DNA from: Modicisalibacter luteus DSM 23508
GTDB lineage: Bacteria > Pseudomonadota > Gammaproteobacteria > Pseudomonadales > Halomonadaceae
Direction: 5' to 3'
Length of the DNA stretch: 64,000 bases
Assembly (NCBI RefSeq): GCF_000378505.1
Contig: NZ_KB899994.1
Location: forward strand, 62,001 to 126,000
Shown: positions 7,149-15,892 of the stretch, in pieces
How the letters are laid out: every line of letters begins with the position of its first letter
How positions within the stretch are numbered: position 1 is the first letter of the stretch
The notes under the pieces: model-generated
The model's input: only the letters and a program-made list of their open reading frames with translations
Database searches by the model: none
Told to the model about the DNA's origin: nothing
Program-made: the position numbers and the translations under genes

Positions 7149-8651
7149 ATGATGACTCCCGAACGCTTCGCCGAATTGGCGCAGGCTGGCTATAACCGCA
7201 TTCCGGTCACGCGTGATGTGCTGGCCGATCTCGATACTCCGCTTTCCACCTATCTCAAGCTGGCCGATGCGCCCTGGACCTTTCTGTTGGAGTCCGTGCA
7301 GGGCGGAGAGAAGTGGGGCCGCTATTCCATCATCGGTTTACCGTGCCGTGAACGTATCGAGGTGCGTGGCTACCAGGTACGCCATGTCGTCAATGGAGAA
7401 CAGAGCGGGGTCAGTGAGGTTGAGGATCCTCTGGCCTGGATCGAGCAGTTCCAGGCGCGATTCAAGGTCCCGAGTCTCGACGATCAGCCGCGTTTCGATG
7501 GCGGCCTGGTCGGTTACTTCGGTTACGACACCATTCGCTATATCGAACCACGTCTGCGTGGAGCGCATGTTGACGCCAAGCCCGATCCCATCGGTGTCCC
7601 CGATATCCTGCTGATGGTCTGTGACGAACTGGTGGTCTTCGACAATCTGTCGGGTAGGTTGACCCTGTGGACGCATGCTGATCCGGCCCAGCCGGAAGCC
7701 TATGCTCACGCCTGTCACCGTCTGGCGTCGCTGGAAAACCAACTACGCAGTGCCGTGGCCGACTCAGCGAGCCCCGGGACGGGACGTGCCGCGGTGGAAG
7801 AAGGCCATTTTACCTCGGGGTTCACCGAGGAGGGCTTCAAGGCCGCCGTAAAAAAGATCAAGGAATACGTACTATCCGGGGACGTCATGCAATGTGTCCC
7901 GTCGCAGCGTATGTCGATCCCGTTCCAGGCGCCGCCGCTGGATCTCTATCGAGCACTGCGCAGCTTGAATCCCTCCCCATATATGTTTTTCTTCAATCTC
8001 GGCGATCACCATGTCGTCGGCTCGTCGCCGGAGATACTTACCCGGTTGGAGAACGGTGAAGTGACGGTGCGTCCGATCGCAGGGACTCGTAAGCGCGGTC
8101 GCAACGAGGAGGAGGACAAGGCGCTAGAGGCCGATCTGCTGGCGGATCCCAAGGAGGTGGCCGAACACGTCATGCTCATCGACTTGGGGCGTAACGATGT
8201 CGGGCGTATCAGCGAAACCGGCAGCGTTCAAGTGACCGATAACATGGCAGTGGAACGCTATTCCCATGTCATGCATATCGTTTCCAATGTCACGGGTCAC
8301 CTCAAGCCCGGGCTGTCGGCAATGGACGTGCTGCGAGCAACGTTCCCGGCCGGCACGCTCTCGGGCGCCCCCAAGATTCGCGCGATGGAGATCATCGATG
8401 AAGTTGAGCCGGTCAAGCGTGGCATCTATTCCGGCGCCGTCGGCTACCTTTCCTGGCACGGTAACATGGATACCGCCATTGCCATCCGTACTGCGGTGAT
8501 CAAGGATGGCGAGCTGCACGTGCAGGCTGGCGCCGGTATCGTCGCCGATTCGGTACCTGAGCTCGAGTGGCAGGAAACCCTCAACAAGGGGCGGGCCCTG
8601 TTCCGTGCCGTGGCCATGGCCGAGCGGGGGCTGGACAATCTTGGGGACTAG
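7149..8651 (+). CDS. trpE: Anthranilate synthase component I
   Basis: 500-residue chorismate-using subunit that makes anthranilate with ammonia supplied by TrpG; first step of tryptophan synthesis, cytosolic. The tryptophan feedback-inhibition motif LLES is visible in PWTFLLESV near residue 45. The catalytic chorismate-binding domain contains [46 protein letters not shown] and [16 protein letters not shown]. Two adjacent ATG codons (7149, 7152) follow AAGGAAT; either may start. A leader peptide and attenuator precede it. It is separated from trpG by a second promoter-attenuator unit, so it is probably transcribed independently of trpGDC. Confidence 0.98.
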   Translation: MMTPERFAELAQAGYNRIPVTRDVLADLDTPLSTYLKLADAPWTFLLESVQGGEKWGRYSIIGLPCRERIEVRGYQVRHVVNGEQSGVSEVEDPLAWIEQFQARFKVPSLDDQPRFDGGLVGYFGYDTIRYIEPRLRGAHVDAKPDPIGVPDILLMVCDELVVFDNLSGRLTLWTHADPAQPEAYAHACHRLASLENQLRSAVADSASPGTGRAAVEEGHFTSGFTEEGFKAAVKKIKEYVLSGDVMQCVPSQRMSIPFQAPPLDLYRALRSLNPSPYMFFFNLGDHHVVGSSPEILTRLENGEVTVRPIAGTRKRGRNEEEDKALEADLLADPKEVAEHVMLIDLGRNDVGRISETGSVQVTDNMAVERYSHVMHIVSNVTGHLKPGLSAMDVLRATFPAGTLSGAPKIRAMEIIDEVEPVKRGIYSGAVGYLSWHGNMDTAIAIRTAVIKDGELHVQAGAGIVADSVPELEWQETLNKGRALFRAVAMAERGLDNLGD

Positions 8652-8673
8652 AAGGAGGCGAAGGCTCCTTGCC

Positions 8674-8705
8674 TTGACAGCCAATGGCTATAACCACACT
8701 ATAAT
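8674..8705 (+). promoter_or_regulatory. Probable promoter of trpGDC
   Basis: A perfect -35 hexamer TTGACA sits at 8674-8679. TATAAT at 8700-8705 is 20 bp away, longer than usual; CACTAT at 8697-8702 gives the optimal 17-bp spacing. Either reading puts the transcription start at about 8709-8712, essentially on the leader-peptide ATG at 8710. Confidence 0.55.
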
Positions 8706-8709
8706 GGGT

Positions 8710-8757
8710 ATGAATACACCAGATTCTATCCGTTCAAGCCAGTGGTGGCGCTCCTAA
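8710..8757 (+). CDS. Putative trp leader peptide upstream of trpGDC
   Basis: A 15-codon frame MNTPDSIRSSQWWRS ending TAA at 8755-8757. The two tandem Trp codons TGG TGG are at 8743-8748, four codons before the frame closes. An in-frame ATG at 8704 would add Met-Gly. It lies immediately upstream of a complete four-segment attenuator and trpG. No Shine-Dalgarno sequence precedes either ATG, and the predicted transcription start falls on or next to the ATG at 8710, so translation may be leaderless. This matches trpGDC attenuation known in Pseudomonas in principle; the peptide itself is inferred. Confidence 0.82.
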   Translation: MNTPDSIRSSQWWRS

Positions 8758-8812
8758 GCGGGGCGGCACACCCATGTCTTGAACATAATGCCGCCGTCAG
8801 GGCGGCATTTTT
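8749..8812 (+). promoter_or_regulatory. trpGDC transcription attenuator
   Basis: All four segments are visible. Segments 1 and 2: CGCTCC (8749-8754) pairs with GGGGCG (8760-8765) over a TAAGC loop, one G-U pair. Segment 3: ATGCCGCC (8788-8795). Segment 4: GGCGGCAT (8801-8808), giving an eight-pair terminator stem followed by TTTTT. Segment 2 also holds GGCGGCA (8762-8768), identical to segment 4, so it can instead pair with segment 3 and prevent termination when a ribosome stalls on the Trp codons at 8743-8748. Confidence 0.85.
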
Positions 8813-8889
8813 GTGTCTGGGCTCCCTGTACGGCTGGCGGTAGCTTGACCGACCTGGGCACGAAGCCGGGTAACCAGAGGGGGAACCAC

Positions 8890-9513
8890 ATGAACGGTGA
8901 ATCCAATCAAGAGCGTAGCGCCATGTCTGTGTTGATGATCGACAACTACGACAGCTTTACCTTCAATGTCGTGCAATATCTGGCCGAGTTGGGCGCCGAC
9001 GTCGAAACGCACCGCAATGACAGCCTGACGCTGGCGGACATTGAGCGTATAGCGCCGAGTCATATCGTGATCTCGCCGGGTCCCTGCACGCCTAACGAGG
9101 CCGGAATTTCACTGGAGGTCATCCGACATTTCGCTGGCAAGCTGCCGATTCTCGGGGTCTGTCTCGGTCACCAGGCGATCGGTCAGGTCTTCGGAGGCAA
9201 GGTGATACGGGCGCCCCAGGTCATGCATGGCAAGACGTCACGGGTCCATCACCATGGCGAAGGGGTATTTGCGGGGCTCGATGATCCTCTCGAGGTGACG
9301 CGCTATCACTCGCTGGTCGTCGACGCCGACAGTCTGCCCGATGAGCTAGAGGTCACGGCCTGGGTGGGGGATGATGATGTCACGCCCGGATTGATCATGG
9401 GATTACGCCATCGCGAGCTTGACGTGGAAGGCGTGCAGTTCCACCCCGAATCCATTCTGACGCGCCAGGGGCATCAGTTGCTGGCCAATTTTCTCGAGCG
9501 CGGCCGGTCCTGA
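8890..9513 (+). CDS. trpG: Anthranilate synthase component II, glutamine amidotransferase
   Basis: Class I glutamine amidotransferase that feeds ammonia to TrpE. The signature [16 protein letters not shown] follows the N-terminus. The oxyanion strand is [13 protein letters not shown], the nucleophilic cysteine is in [11 protein letters not shown], and the His-Glu of the triad is in VQFHPESI. The start at 8890 follows AGAGGGGG; an in-frame ATG at 8923 gives [12 protein letters not shown], closer to homologues, and remains a good alternative (196 aa against 207). First gene of trpGDC, behind its own promoter and attenuator. It could also serve p-aminobenzoate synthesis, but linkage to trpD and trpC favours tryptophan. 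Confidence 0.96.
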   Translation: MNGESNQERSAMSVLMIDNYDSFTFNVVQYLAELGADVETHRNDSLTLADIERIAPSHIVISPGPCTPNEAGISLEVIRHFAGKLPILGVCLGHQAIGQVFGGKVIRAPQVMHGKTSRVHHHGEGVFAGLDDPLEVTRYHSLVVDADSLPDELEVTAWVGDDDVTPGLIMGLRHRELDVEGVQFHPESILTRQGHQLLANFLERGRS

Positions 9514-9552
9514 GGGGCCTGGCCGGCACGACGCTACCGAAGGAGACCCGAC

Positions 9553-10581
9553 ATGCAGATGCGTGAGGCGATCGACGCCGTAATGCACGGCCGCCATCTG
9601 AGTTACGCCGAGACCCATGCCGTGATGCGTTACATCATGACCGGTGAGGCGACAGATGCTCAGATCGGCGGCTTTCTGATCGGCCTGTCGATGAAAGGCG
9701 AAACCGTCGACGAGGTAGCGGCGGCTGCGCAAGTGATGCGCGAACTCATGATTCCGGTCGAACTCGCCTCTCTCGACAACGTGGTGGATATTGTCGGTAC
9801 GGGGGGCGATGGCGCCAACCTATTCAATGTCTCCACAGCGTCGAGTTTCGTGGTTGCTGCCTGTGATGCGCATGTCGCCAAGCATGGCAATCGTAGCGTG
9901 TCGTCATCTTCAGGAAGCGCCGACCTGTTCGATGTCGCCGGCATCAAGCTCGACCTGACTCCCGCGCAAGTGGCTCGCTGTATCGACCAGGTAGGTGTCG
10001 GCTTCATGTTTGCCCCCATGCACCACAAGGCGATGCGCTATGCGATAGGGCCCCGCCGTGAAATGGGAGTGCGTACGGTCTTCAACATCCTTGGGCCGTT
10101 GACCAATCCCGCAGGAGCCCAGCATCAGCTGCTTGGCGTGTACAAGCCGGAGTTGGTCGCATTGATGGCAGAGACTCTGCAGCGCTTGGGAAGCCGGCAC
10201 GTGCTGGTAGCGCATGCCGAGGATGGTCTTGATGAAATCTCGCTGGCAGCGCCGACCCGTATTGCCGAATTGCGTGACGGGCAGATCACGGAATACGTTA
10301 TCACGCCGGAGCAGTTAGGGGTTGAGCGCCAGTCACTCGAGTCGCTCAAGGTCGTGACTGCCGAGGATAGCCTGCGTTTGGTCAAGGAAGCCTTGAAAGG
10401 TGAAGGGGCGGCAGCCGATATCGTTGCCTTGAATGCCGGTGCGGCACTCTATGCGGCTGATGTTGCGGACACTATCAAAGAGGGCGTAGCGCTTGCCCAG
10501 GATGCCATGGCGTCCGGCCTGGCGCTGGAAAAAATGAAAGAACTGACCGACTTCAGTCGCGTTTTTACCGACCAGGCATAA
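9553..10581 (+). CDS. trpD: Anthranilate phosphoribosyltransferase
   Basis: 342 residues. Joins anthranilate to phosphoribosyl pyrophosphate, the second step of tryptophan synthesis. The PRPP-binding glycine loop is GTGGDGANLFNVST near residue 80, followed by VAKHGNRSVSSSSGSADL. Anthranilate-site motifs MFAPMHHKAMRYAIGPRRE and FNILGPLTNPAG are intact. The ribosome site GAAGGAGA precedes the ATG. It follows trpG by 39 bases and precedes trpC by 24, consistent with one operon. Confidence 0.98.
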   Translation: MQMREAIDAVMHGRHLSYAETHAVMRYIMTGEATDAQIGGFLIGLSMKGETVDEVAAAAQVMRELMIPVELASLDNVVDIVGTGGDGANLFNVSTASSFVVAACDAHVAKHGNRSVSSSSGSADLFDVAGIKLDLTPAQVARCIDQVGVGFMFAPMHHKAMRYAIGPRREMGVRTVFNILGPLTNPAGAQHQLLGVYKPELVALMAETLQRLGSRHVLVAHAEDGLDEISLAAPTRIAELRDGQITEYVITPEQLGVERQSLESLKVVTAEDSLRLVKEALKGEGAAADIVALNAGAALYAADVADTIKEGVALAQDAMASGLALEKMKELTDFSRVFTDQA

Positions 10582-10605
10582 GCTGCTGCAAACCAGGATC
10601 ATCCT

Positions 10606-11412
10606 ATGAGCCCATCCGACAATCTACCCACCATCCTGGCCCGTATCCTCGCCCGCAAGGAGAAGGAGGTCGCCGAGCGAAAAGCCAGTGTCTCCGAGCT
10701 GGCCTTGCTGGAACGCGCCCGAGAACAGGGCGCGCCCCGTGGATTCATCGCTTCACTCAATCGGACCATTGCCGAAGGCGACCCGGCGGTAATCGCCGAG
10801 GTCAAGAAGGCGTCTCCATCGCGTGGCGTGATTCGCGAGGACTTTCGCCCCGCCGAAATTGCTCGGGCCTACGCTGATGCCGGGGCCAGCTGCCTGTCGG
10901 TACTCACCGATGCCGACTTCTTCCAAGGACATGAAGAAGACCTGATTGCAGCCCGCCAAGCCTGCGACCTGCCCGTGATTCGCAAGGACTTTATCATCCA
11001 CGGCTATCAGGTCAGCGAGGCGCGTGCCATCGGGGCCGACTGTATCCTGCTGATTGTGGCCGCTCTGGATGATGTCCAGCTGAAGGATCTACATCAGCAA
11101 GCCGGTGAGCTGGGCATGGACGTACTGGTCGAGGTTCACGATGCTCTCGAACTCGAACGCGCCCTGGCGCTGGATTTGGCGCTGGTAGGGATCAACAATC
11201 GCGACCTGCGCAGTTTCGAAACCAGCCTGGATACGACGTTCCAGTTGCTGTCCCGCATTCCTCATGATGTCACGGTGATCACCGAGTCAGGAATCAATAC
11301 GCGTGGCGATGTCGAGCACATGCGCGAGTACAACGTTAACGGGTTCTTGGTAGGCGAGGCCTTCATGCGTGAGGCAGACCCGGGCGCGGCGTTGCGCCGA
11401 CTGTTCTTTTAA
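10606..11412 (+). CDS. trpC: Indole-3-glycerol phosphate synthase
   Basis: 268-residue TIM-barrel enzyme that closes the indole ring from carboxyphenylamino-deoxyribulose phosphate. Visible motifs are [15 protein letters not shown] (catalytic lysine region), [43 protein letters not shown], and the phosphate-binding end TESGI ... GFLVGEAFM. It is a stand-alone enzyme: the TrpF domain fused in E. coli is absent, as in Pseudomonas. Last gene of trpGDC, with a strong hairpin 21 bases after its stop. Confidence 0.98.
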   Translation: MSPSDNLPTILARILARKEKEVAERKASVSELALLERAREQGAPRGFIASLNRTIAEGDPAVIAEVKKASPSRGVIREDFRPAEIARAYADAGASCLSVLTDADFFQGHEEDLIAARQACDLPVIRKDFIIHGYQVSEARAIGADCILLIVAALDDVQLKDLHQQAGELGMDVLVEVHDALELERALALDLALVGINNRDLRSFETSLDTTFQLLSRIPHDVTVITESGINTRGDVEHMREYNVNGFLVGEAFMREADPGAALRRLFF

Positions 11413-11433
11413 ACCTCTCTGTGATGCATCGAG

Positions 11434-11455
11434 CGGGCCGCCAAGAGGCGGCCCG
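11434..11455. terminator. Terminator after trpC, shared with the convergent TonB receptor gene
   Basis: CGGGCCGCC (11434-11442) pairs perfectly with GGCGGCCCG (11447-11455) around AAGA. It lies between two convergent genes; the downstream sequence TCGTCGTTGG is only weakly T-rich. Confidence 0.7.
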
Positions 11456-11470
11456 TCGTCGTTGGCAGCT

Positions 11471-13561
11471 TCAAAAGCCGAACTCTACCCCAGCATAGAA
11501 GGTCCGCCCCGGTGCCGTGTCGAAATAGCGCTCGCTGCTCGCATTGATCAACAGGTTGGCGTAGTGCTCGCGATCGAAGAGGTTGCGCACGCCTAGATAG
11601 CCCTTGAGCAGCGTGTCGGCGCCCAGCCGCCAGCCCTCACCGGCGCGCAGGTTGACCAGCCAATAGTCGTCGACCTCGACCTCATTGGCGTCGTCGGCAT
11701 ACATATCGCCGATATACTGGGTTTCCAGTGTGGCAAAACGCTGATCGAGTCCTTCCCAGGTCAGCCAGTTGACCCAGGTCTGCTCCGGCAGGCCGGGAAT
11801 ACGATTGCCGTCGTAGTCATTGTTACCGGTGGTGTAATCTTCGAATTCGTAGCGAGCCAGTGTCAGTGCACTATCGATGCGCCAAGCGGGTGTGAGCTGC
11901 CAGCCCAGCGAGGTTTCGATCCCTTCCTGCCGGCTCTTGCCGGCATTGCGATAATAGCTTTTCCCGGCGTCGTTCTCGTAAGCGATCAAGGAATCGCGAA
12001 CGTAGGTCGAAAACACGGCTACGTCGTAATTCAGGCCATTGGCGAAATGACCGCGTAGACCGATTTCACGATTCCACGCCTTCTGCGGCTCGATGCCTGG
12101 ATTGAAGCCGCCGCCATTCGGGTTGGCAAACTCGGAAAATGTCGGGGTCTCGTAGGAGGTGCCCGTGGACAGATAGAGCTGATGGGCGGGCAAGTAGTGG
12201 TAGCTCAGGCCCGCGCTGCCACTCCATTGGTCGAAAGTGCGCTCGCCACTGCCGTCCTCGCCGTCGCTCAAAAGCTGGTCGTCGATGTCGAACTTCACCC
12301 GGTCGTAGCGGGTGCCCAGCGAGAGCGTCCAGCGCTCGGTCAGATCCAGATCAGCCTGTACGAACGCGCCGATGGATGTGGCCTTTTGCGTTTCGTCCTG
12401 GGAGCGGCGTACGTGCCCGCCGTCGATCAATACATCGTCGCTATGGCGATCGTCGACCTGCCGCGCCACGTCGATACCCGTCATGTATCGCAGTGGCAGG
12501 CCACCCAGATCCAGCGCCTGATGATACTCGGCGCTGCCACCATAATAATCGCGATCATAGGCGACGTAGTTCTGAACATCCGTTATCGATCGGCTGCCGC
12601 CCGCAAAAGCCAGCTGCTGCTGATAATCGCGATGTAAATAGAAGCCCTTGAGATAAAACTGGCCAGGTCCGGCCGAGAGATCCTCGTACTGCAGACCGAA
12701 CACTTGTTGATCGACTTCCTGCCCGGAGTCGATTCGTTCGGGTGAGTAGTCATAGTAGCCTTCGCTATCTACCGTGCCGCGACGGTCCTCTTGGACCAGT
12801 TCCCGCGTCATGCCGCCCGGGTCTTCGGCATAGGGACTGTCGAGCAGATTGACGATAGCGGTGATGGCACGGTCGTGGCCCAACTCGCGGCGCAGCTTGC
12901 CGTTGAAAAGGTATTTCTCCGCCGAGCTGTGATCGCGATAACCCTCGGTATCGAGTGCGGAAAAGCTCAAATGGTGTGACCAAGGGCCGTTCACGCCGCC
13001 GTTTTGCGCCGACAACTTGCGATAGCCGTCGCTCCCCACGCCAAAGCGGACGCCGCTGCCCGGATCGTCACGCCCATCCGCCGTGGTCACGCTGATCACA
13101 CCGCCGGATGCGTTGCCATATTGGACCGCCGCCGGGCCACGAATGACTTCAATACGCTGGGCGCTATCCAGATCGATGGCGTCAGTCTGGGCCTGGCCAT
13201 CCGGCAGAGTATAGGGAATCCCATCGACCATCAGCGTGATGCCGCGCACTCCCCAAGGGGTGCGAGCACCAAAGCCGCGAATGGCGATACGCTCACCCTG
13301 GGCGAAGTTGTTACGGTTCTGCAGATACATCCCCGGTACCAGGACGAGCGATTCATCAAGGCGTACGCGCTGCTGGCCGCGCTGTATATTCTCCTCCTCG
13401 ACGACCGAGATGGCACGGGGCGTGGCGTAAAGTTCGCGTTCCAGGCGGGGGGCGCTGACCTCCAGCGTGGGTAGCGTGCTTGGTGTATCGTCCTGTGACT
13501 GTGCCTGGATGGGGGCCATTGAGCCAAGCAAGCAAAGTGACAGCATCCTGCGCCTATTCAC
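11471..13561 (-). CDS. TonB-dependent outer-membrane receptor (FecA-like)
   Basis: 696 residues. A signal peptide (hydrophobic MLSLCLLGSMAPIQAQ) is followed by a plug domain (about 30-150) with RISV-type start PRAISVVEEE, IRGFGARTPWGVRGI, MVDGIPYTLPDGQ, IEVIRGPAAVQYGNASGGVI. A long beta-barrel follows, ending with the terminal aromatic of outer-membrane proteins (FYAGVEFGF). The frame opens with GTG at 13561 after GGGGGAA; an ATG at 13546 still leaves a full signal peptide. The plug resembles ferric siderophore or citrate receptors. No iron regulator, ABC transporter or siderophore gene is adjacent, so the ligand is unknown. Confidence 0.93.
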   Translation of the reverse strand: MNRRRMLSLCLLGSMAPIQAQSQDDTPSTLPTLEVSAPRLERELYATPRAISVVEEENIQRGQQRVRLDESLVLVPGMYLQNRNNFAQGERIAIRGFGARTPWGVRGITLMVDGIPYTLPDGQAQTDAIDLDSAQRIEVIRGPAAVQYGNASGGVISVTTADGRDDPGSGVRFGVGSDGYRKLSAQNGGVNGPWSHHLSFSALDTEGYRDHSSAEKYLFNGKLRRELGHDRAITAIVNLLDSPYAEDPGGMTRELVQEDRRGTVDSEGYYDYSPERIDSGQEVDQQVFGLQYEDLSAGPGQFYLKGFYLHRDYQQQLAFAGGSRSITDVQNYVAYDRDYYGGSAEYHQALDLGGLPLRYMTGIDVARQVDDRHSDDVLIDGGHVRRSQDETQKATSIGAFVQADLDLTERWTLSLGTRYDRVKFDIDDQLLSDGEDGSGERTFDQWSGSAGLSYHYLPAHQLYLSTGTSYETPTFSEFANPNGGGFNPGIEPQKAWNREIGLRGHFANGLNYDVAVFSTYVRDSLIAYENDAGKSYYRNAGKSRQEGIETSLGWQLTPAWRIDSALTLARYEFEDYTTGNNDYDGNRIPGLPEQTWVNWLTWEGLDQRFATLETQYIGDMYADDANEVEVDDYWLVNLRAGEGWRLGADTLLKGYLGVRNLFDREHYANLLINASSERYFDTAPGRTFYAGVEFGF

Positions 13562-13636
13562 ACGTTCCCCCGTTTCTTCGTCATGTTCGGTGTCTAAGTG
13601 TTGCAGGCGTGCCGCAAGGCAGCAAGCCGAAGCAGC

Positions 13637-15445
13637 TCAGGCAAACTCCGGCGAATCGGCGTAAATCAGGCTAATCAGAGTATCGCCTGGCTTTGGGGAA
13701 AGGGGAGTACGCGTGTTGGCGACCCGAATACGCCCGTTCGGGGCGATGCTGAACATCGGAAGCAGGCACTGGTCATGAATGGCGCAGTAGGCTTGCAGAT
13801 TGAAATCTTCCGTCAAGCGTGCGCTGCGTAACTCGCCGCCATGCTCGATCAGATGAGACAGCCGTGCATAGGTGGCATCGCCGTCGAATAGGATCGGTAG
13901 ATGTTCCAACGCCTGTTCCCGATGGCGATGGGCATTGCGAGCATCCTCCTCAGCCAGGAGGAATACCCTGCCATGCCCCAGGATGTGCTCGAAATGCAGA
14001 ACGGCGAGATTGTTGAGTTCACGGTAAGGGGAAAGCGGTAGCAGATAGCCTATGCCGGTGAGCTCCAGGTGTTGAGCGGCGTGTTCGGAGAGAGGGTTGC
14101 CGTAGTAGACCGGCAGGCCAGCCATTCGTGCTTCCTGCACTGCATCCCAGTTGTTGTCGGCGAGGCGTACGGCGACTCCGGCCTCAGTGAGCTTGAGTGC
14201 GATAGCGCGTGCCACCGAGTTGGCACCAACAATCAAAAAGCCTGAAGCTTCCGGTTCGCTTACCTGCAAGAAACGTGCTAGTGGCCGCGACAGCAAGCTC
14301 TGCATGACGACGGTGCTGATAATGACGAGAAAAACGACGGGAACCAAAATGTTGGCGCCCGAGACACCCGCTTCCTCGAACTGAATGGCGAATAGCGAGG
14401 CGACGGCAGCGGCTACGATGCCGCGGGGCGAAAGCCAGGCGAGTAACGCTTTCTCGCGCCACTCGAGGCCGCTACCCAAGGTACATAGCCACACCGATAA
14501 AGGGCGGGCGACCCACAGAAGGATGGCCAGAAATCCCCAGGCCGGCCATGAGAGCAGAGCGAGCTGCTCAGCGGTCAAGCGGGCGGCCAGTAGAATGAAC
14601 AGACCGGAAATCAGCAGGACCGACAAAGTCTCTTTGAACTCAATGATGTGTTGGGTGGGCACGCCGCGCATATTGGCCAACCAGACGCCCATCACCGTTA
14701 CGGTGAGCAGGCCCGACTCGTGGAATAGCGCGTTCGAGAGACTGAATAGCGTCAGTACGATCATCAGGGTACCGAAGCTGTGCAAACGCTGCGGTAGCCA
14801 GTGATGTCGCAAGACCAGGCCCCACAGGTAACCGCCGAGCATGCCCAGGCCAAAACCGATGGCAGCGGTGCGGGCAAACATCGATAGGGTATGCGAGAAC
14901 GCTCCCTGACCTTGGCCCAGAACAACGAACTCGAACACCAGAACGGCGGCGATGGCGCCAACAGGGTCGATCAGGATGCCTTCCCAGCGCAGAATCTGGG
15001 TCAGGTGGGCACGGGCCCGCAATGTCTGCAGTAGCGGCAGGACCACGGTGGGGCCGGTGACCACCAGGACGGCCCCCAGCACACTGGCCATTTCCCAGGT
15101 GAGATCGAGCAGGACGTGGGCCGCCACAGTGGCCACCGTCCCGGTGATCAATGCGCCCCAGGTCACGAGTCGCCGCACCGTGCGGCCATGCCCACGCAGC
15201 TCCTTGAAGTCCAGGGTCAGACTGCCTTCGAACAAAATGACGGCGACTGCCAGGGAAACCAATGGAAACAGCAGGTCGCCCAGCAGAAGGTCCGGTTTGA
15301 GCAGGCCAGTAACGGGACCCGATAGAATCCCTGCGACCAGCAAAGGCAGAATGGCAGGCAAGCGCATTCGCCAAGCGGCCCACTGACAGATGAGGGCCAA
15401 CAGGCCGATGCCTGTCAGAGCGATGGCCGGTGTCTGCATTGTCAT
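13637..15445 (-). CDS. CPA1-type cation:proton antiporter with RCK/TrkA-N domain
   Basis: 602 residues from the ATG at 15445 (AGGGA four bases upstream). The first about 390 residues are a chain of hydrophobic segments typical of Na+ or K+/H+ antiporters, including LPLLVAGILSGPVTG, ILFEGSLTLDF, TGPTVVLPLL, EGILIDPVGAIAAVLVFE (the ion-binding Asp region) and WLSPRGIVAAAVASLFA. The tail is a cytosolic Rossmann-type RCK domain, GFLIVGANSVARAIALKL, followed by a smaller ligand-binding-like region. This architecture suggests gating by nucleotide or ions. It fits pH or salt homeostasis in a halophile. Whether Na+ or K+ is moved cannot be told. Confidence 0.9.
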   Translation of the reverse strand: MTMQTPAIALTGIGLLALICQWAAWRMRLPAILPLLVAGILSGPVTGLLKPDLLLGDLLFPLVSLAVAVILFEGSLTLDFKELRGHGRTVRRLVTWGALITGTVATVAAHVLLDLTWEMASVLGAVLVVTGPTVVLPLLQTLRARAHLTQILRWEGILIDPVGAIAAVLVFEFVVLGQGQGAFSHTLSMFARTAAIGFGLGMLGGYLWGLVLRHHWLPQRLHSFGTLMIVLTLFSLSNALFHESGLLTVTVMGVWLANMRGVPTQHIIEFKETLSVLLISGLFILLAARLTAEQLALLSWPAWGFLAILLWVARPLSVWLCTLGSGLEWREKALLAWLSPRGIVAAAVASLFAIQFEEAGVSGANILVPVVFLVIISTVVMQSLLSRPLARFLQVSEPEASGFLIVGANSVARAIALKLTEAGVAVRLADNNWDAVQEARMAGLPVYYGNPLSEHAAQHLELTGIGYLLPLSPYRELNNLAVLHFEHILGHGRVFLLAEEDARNAHRHREQALEHLPILFDGDATYARLSHLIEHGGELRSARLTEDFNLQAYCAIHDQCLLPMFSIAPNGRIRVANTRTPLSPKPGDTLISLIYADSPEFA

Positions 15446-15626
15446 GTTTCCCTGGTCGGCGCATGAAGAGCCGCGCAGCCTAGCGTTGGCCGCGTCAGCT
15501 TGCAACGCCCTCAGGAAAAATCGATTCAGGTTGACGCGCGGTTACGCCTCGCCGCCTTGGCGCACAACAGATACTGACAGGCTGGAAGGCCGCTCCCGGC
15601 TTCGCTGGCTCGGTCTGCAGCCCGGC

Positions 15627-15827
15627 TTAGCGCTGAAATAGCCATATTAGGCCGGTTAAGACAGCACTGATCAGTATCATCGTGGTGATGGGGAAGTAGA
15701 AAGCGAAGTTTTCCCGCTTGATGACGATGTCACCCGGTAGGTGCCCTAGAGGTAGTTTTGAAAGCCATGGCCATAGCAGGCCAATGATAACGATAGCGAT
15801 GCCGATGGCGATCAGGGGGCGTGACAT
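15627..15827 (-). CDS. DUF2905 family small membrane protein
   Basis: 66-residue protein with two hydrophobic helices (about 4-24 and 46-64). They flank a short conserved polar turn, LPLGHLPGDIVIKRENFAFYFP, shortened here to its key part GDI...FYFPI, which is the hallmark of DUF2905. Function unknown. The start at 15827 has GAGAGG upstream. It sits between the antiporter and the FAD/Fe-S dehydrogenase, all on the minus strand, without obvious coupling to either. Confidence 0.85.
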   Translation of the reverse strand: MSRPLIAIGIAIVIIGLLWPWLSKLPLGHLPGDIVIKRENFAFYFPITTMILISAVLTGLIWLFQR

Positions 15828-15892
15828 GACAGCCTCTCGGTACTGAGTGATTAATGTGTTCGGGGCAGCGGTTGCCGTTGCCCCGATTCCAG

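Noticed and set aside
8689-8694. TATAAC as the -10 of trpGDC
   Set aside because: Only nine bases from the perfect TTGACA and with no acceptable -35 at 17 bases, so downstream -10 candidates are preferred.
12139-12651. Arginine-rich frames opposite the TonB receptor
   Set aside because: Compositionally biased translations typical of the wrong frame in GC-rich DNA.
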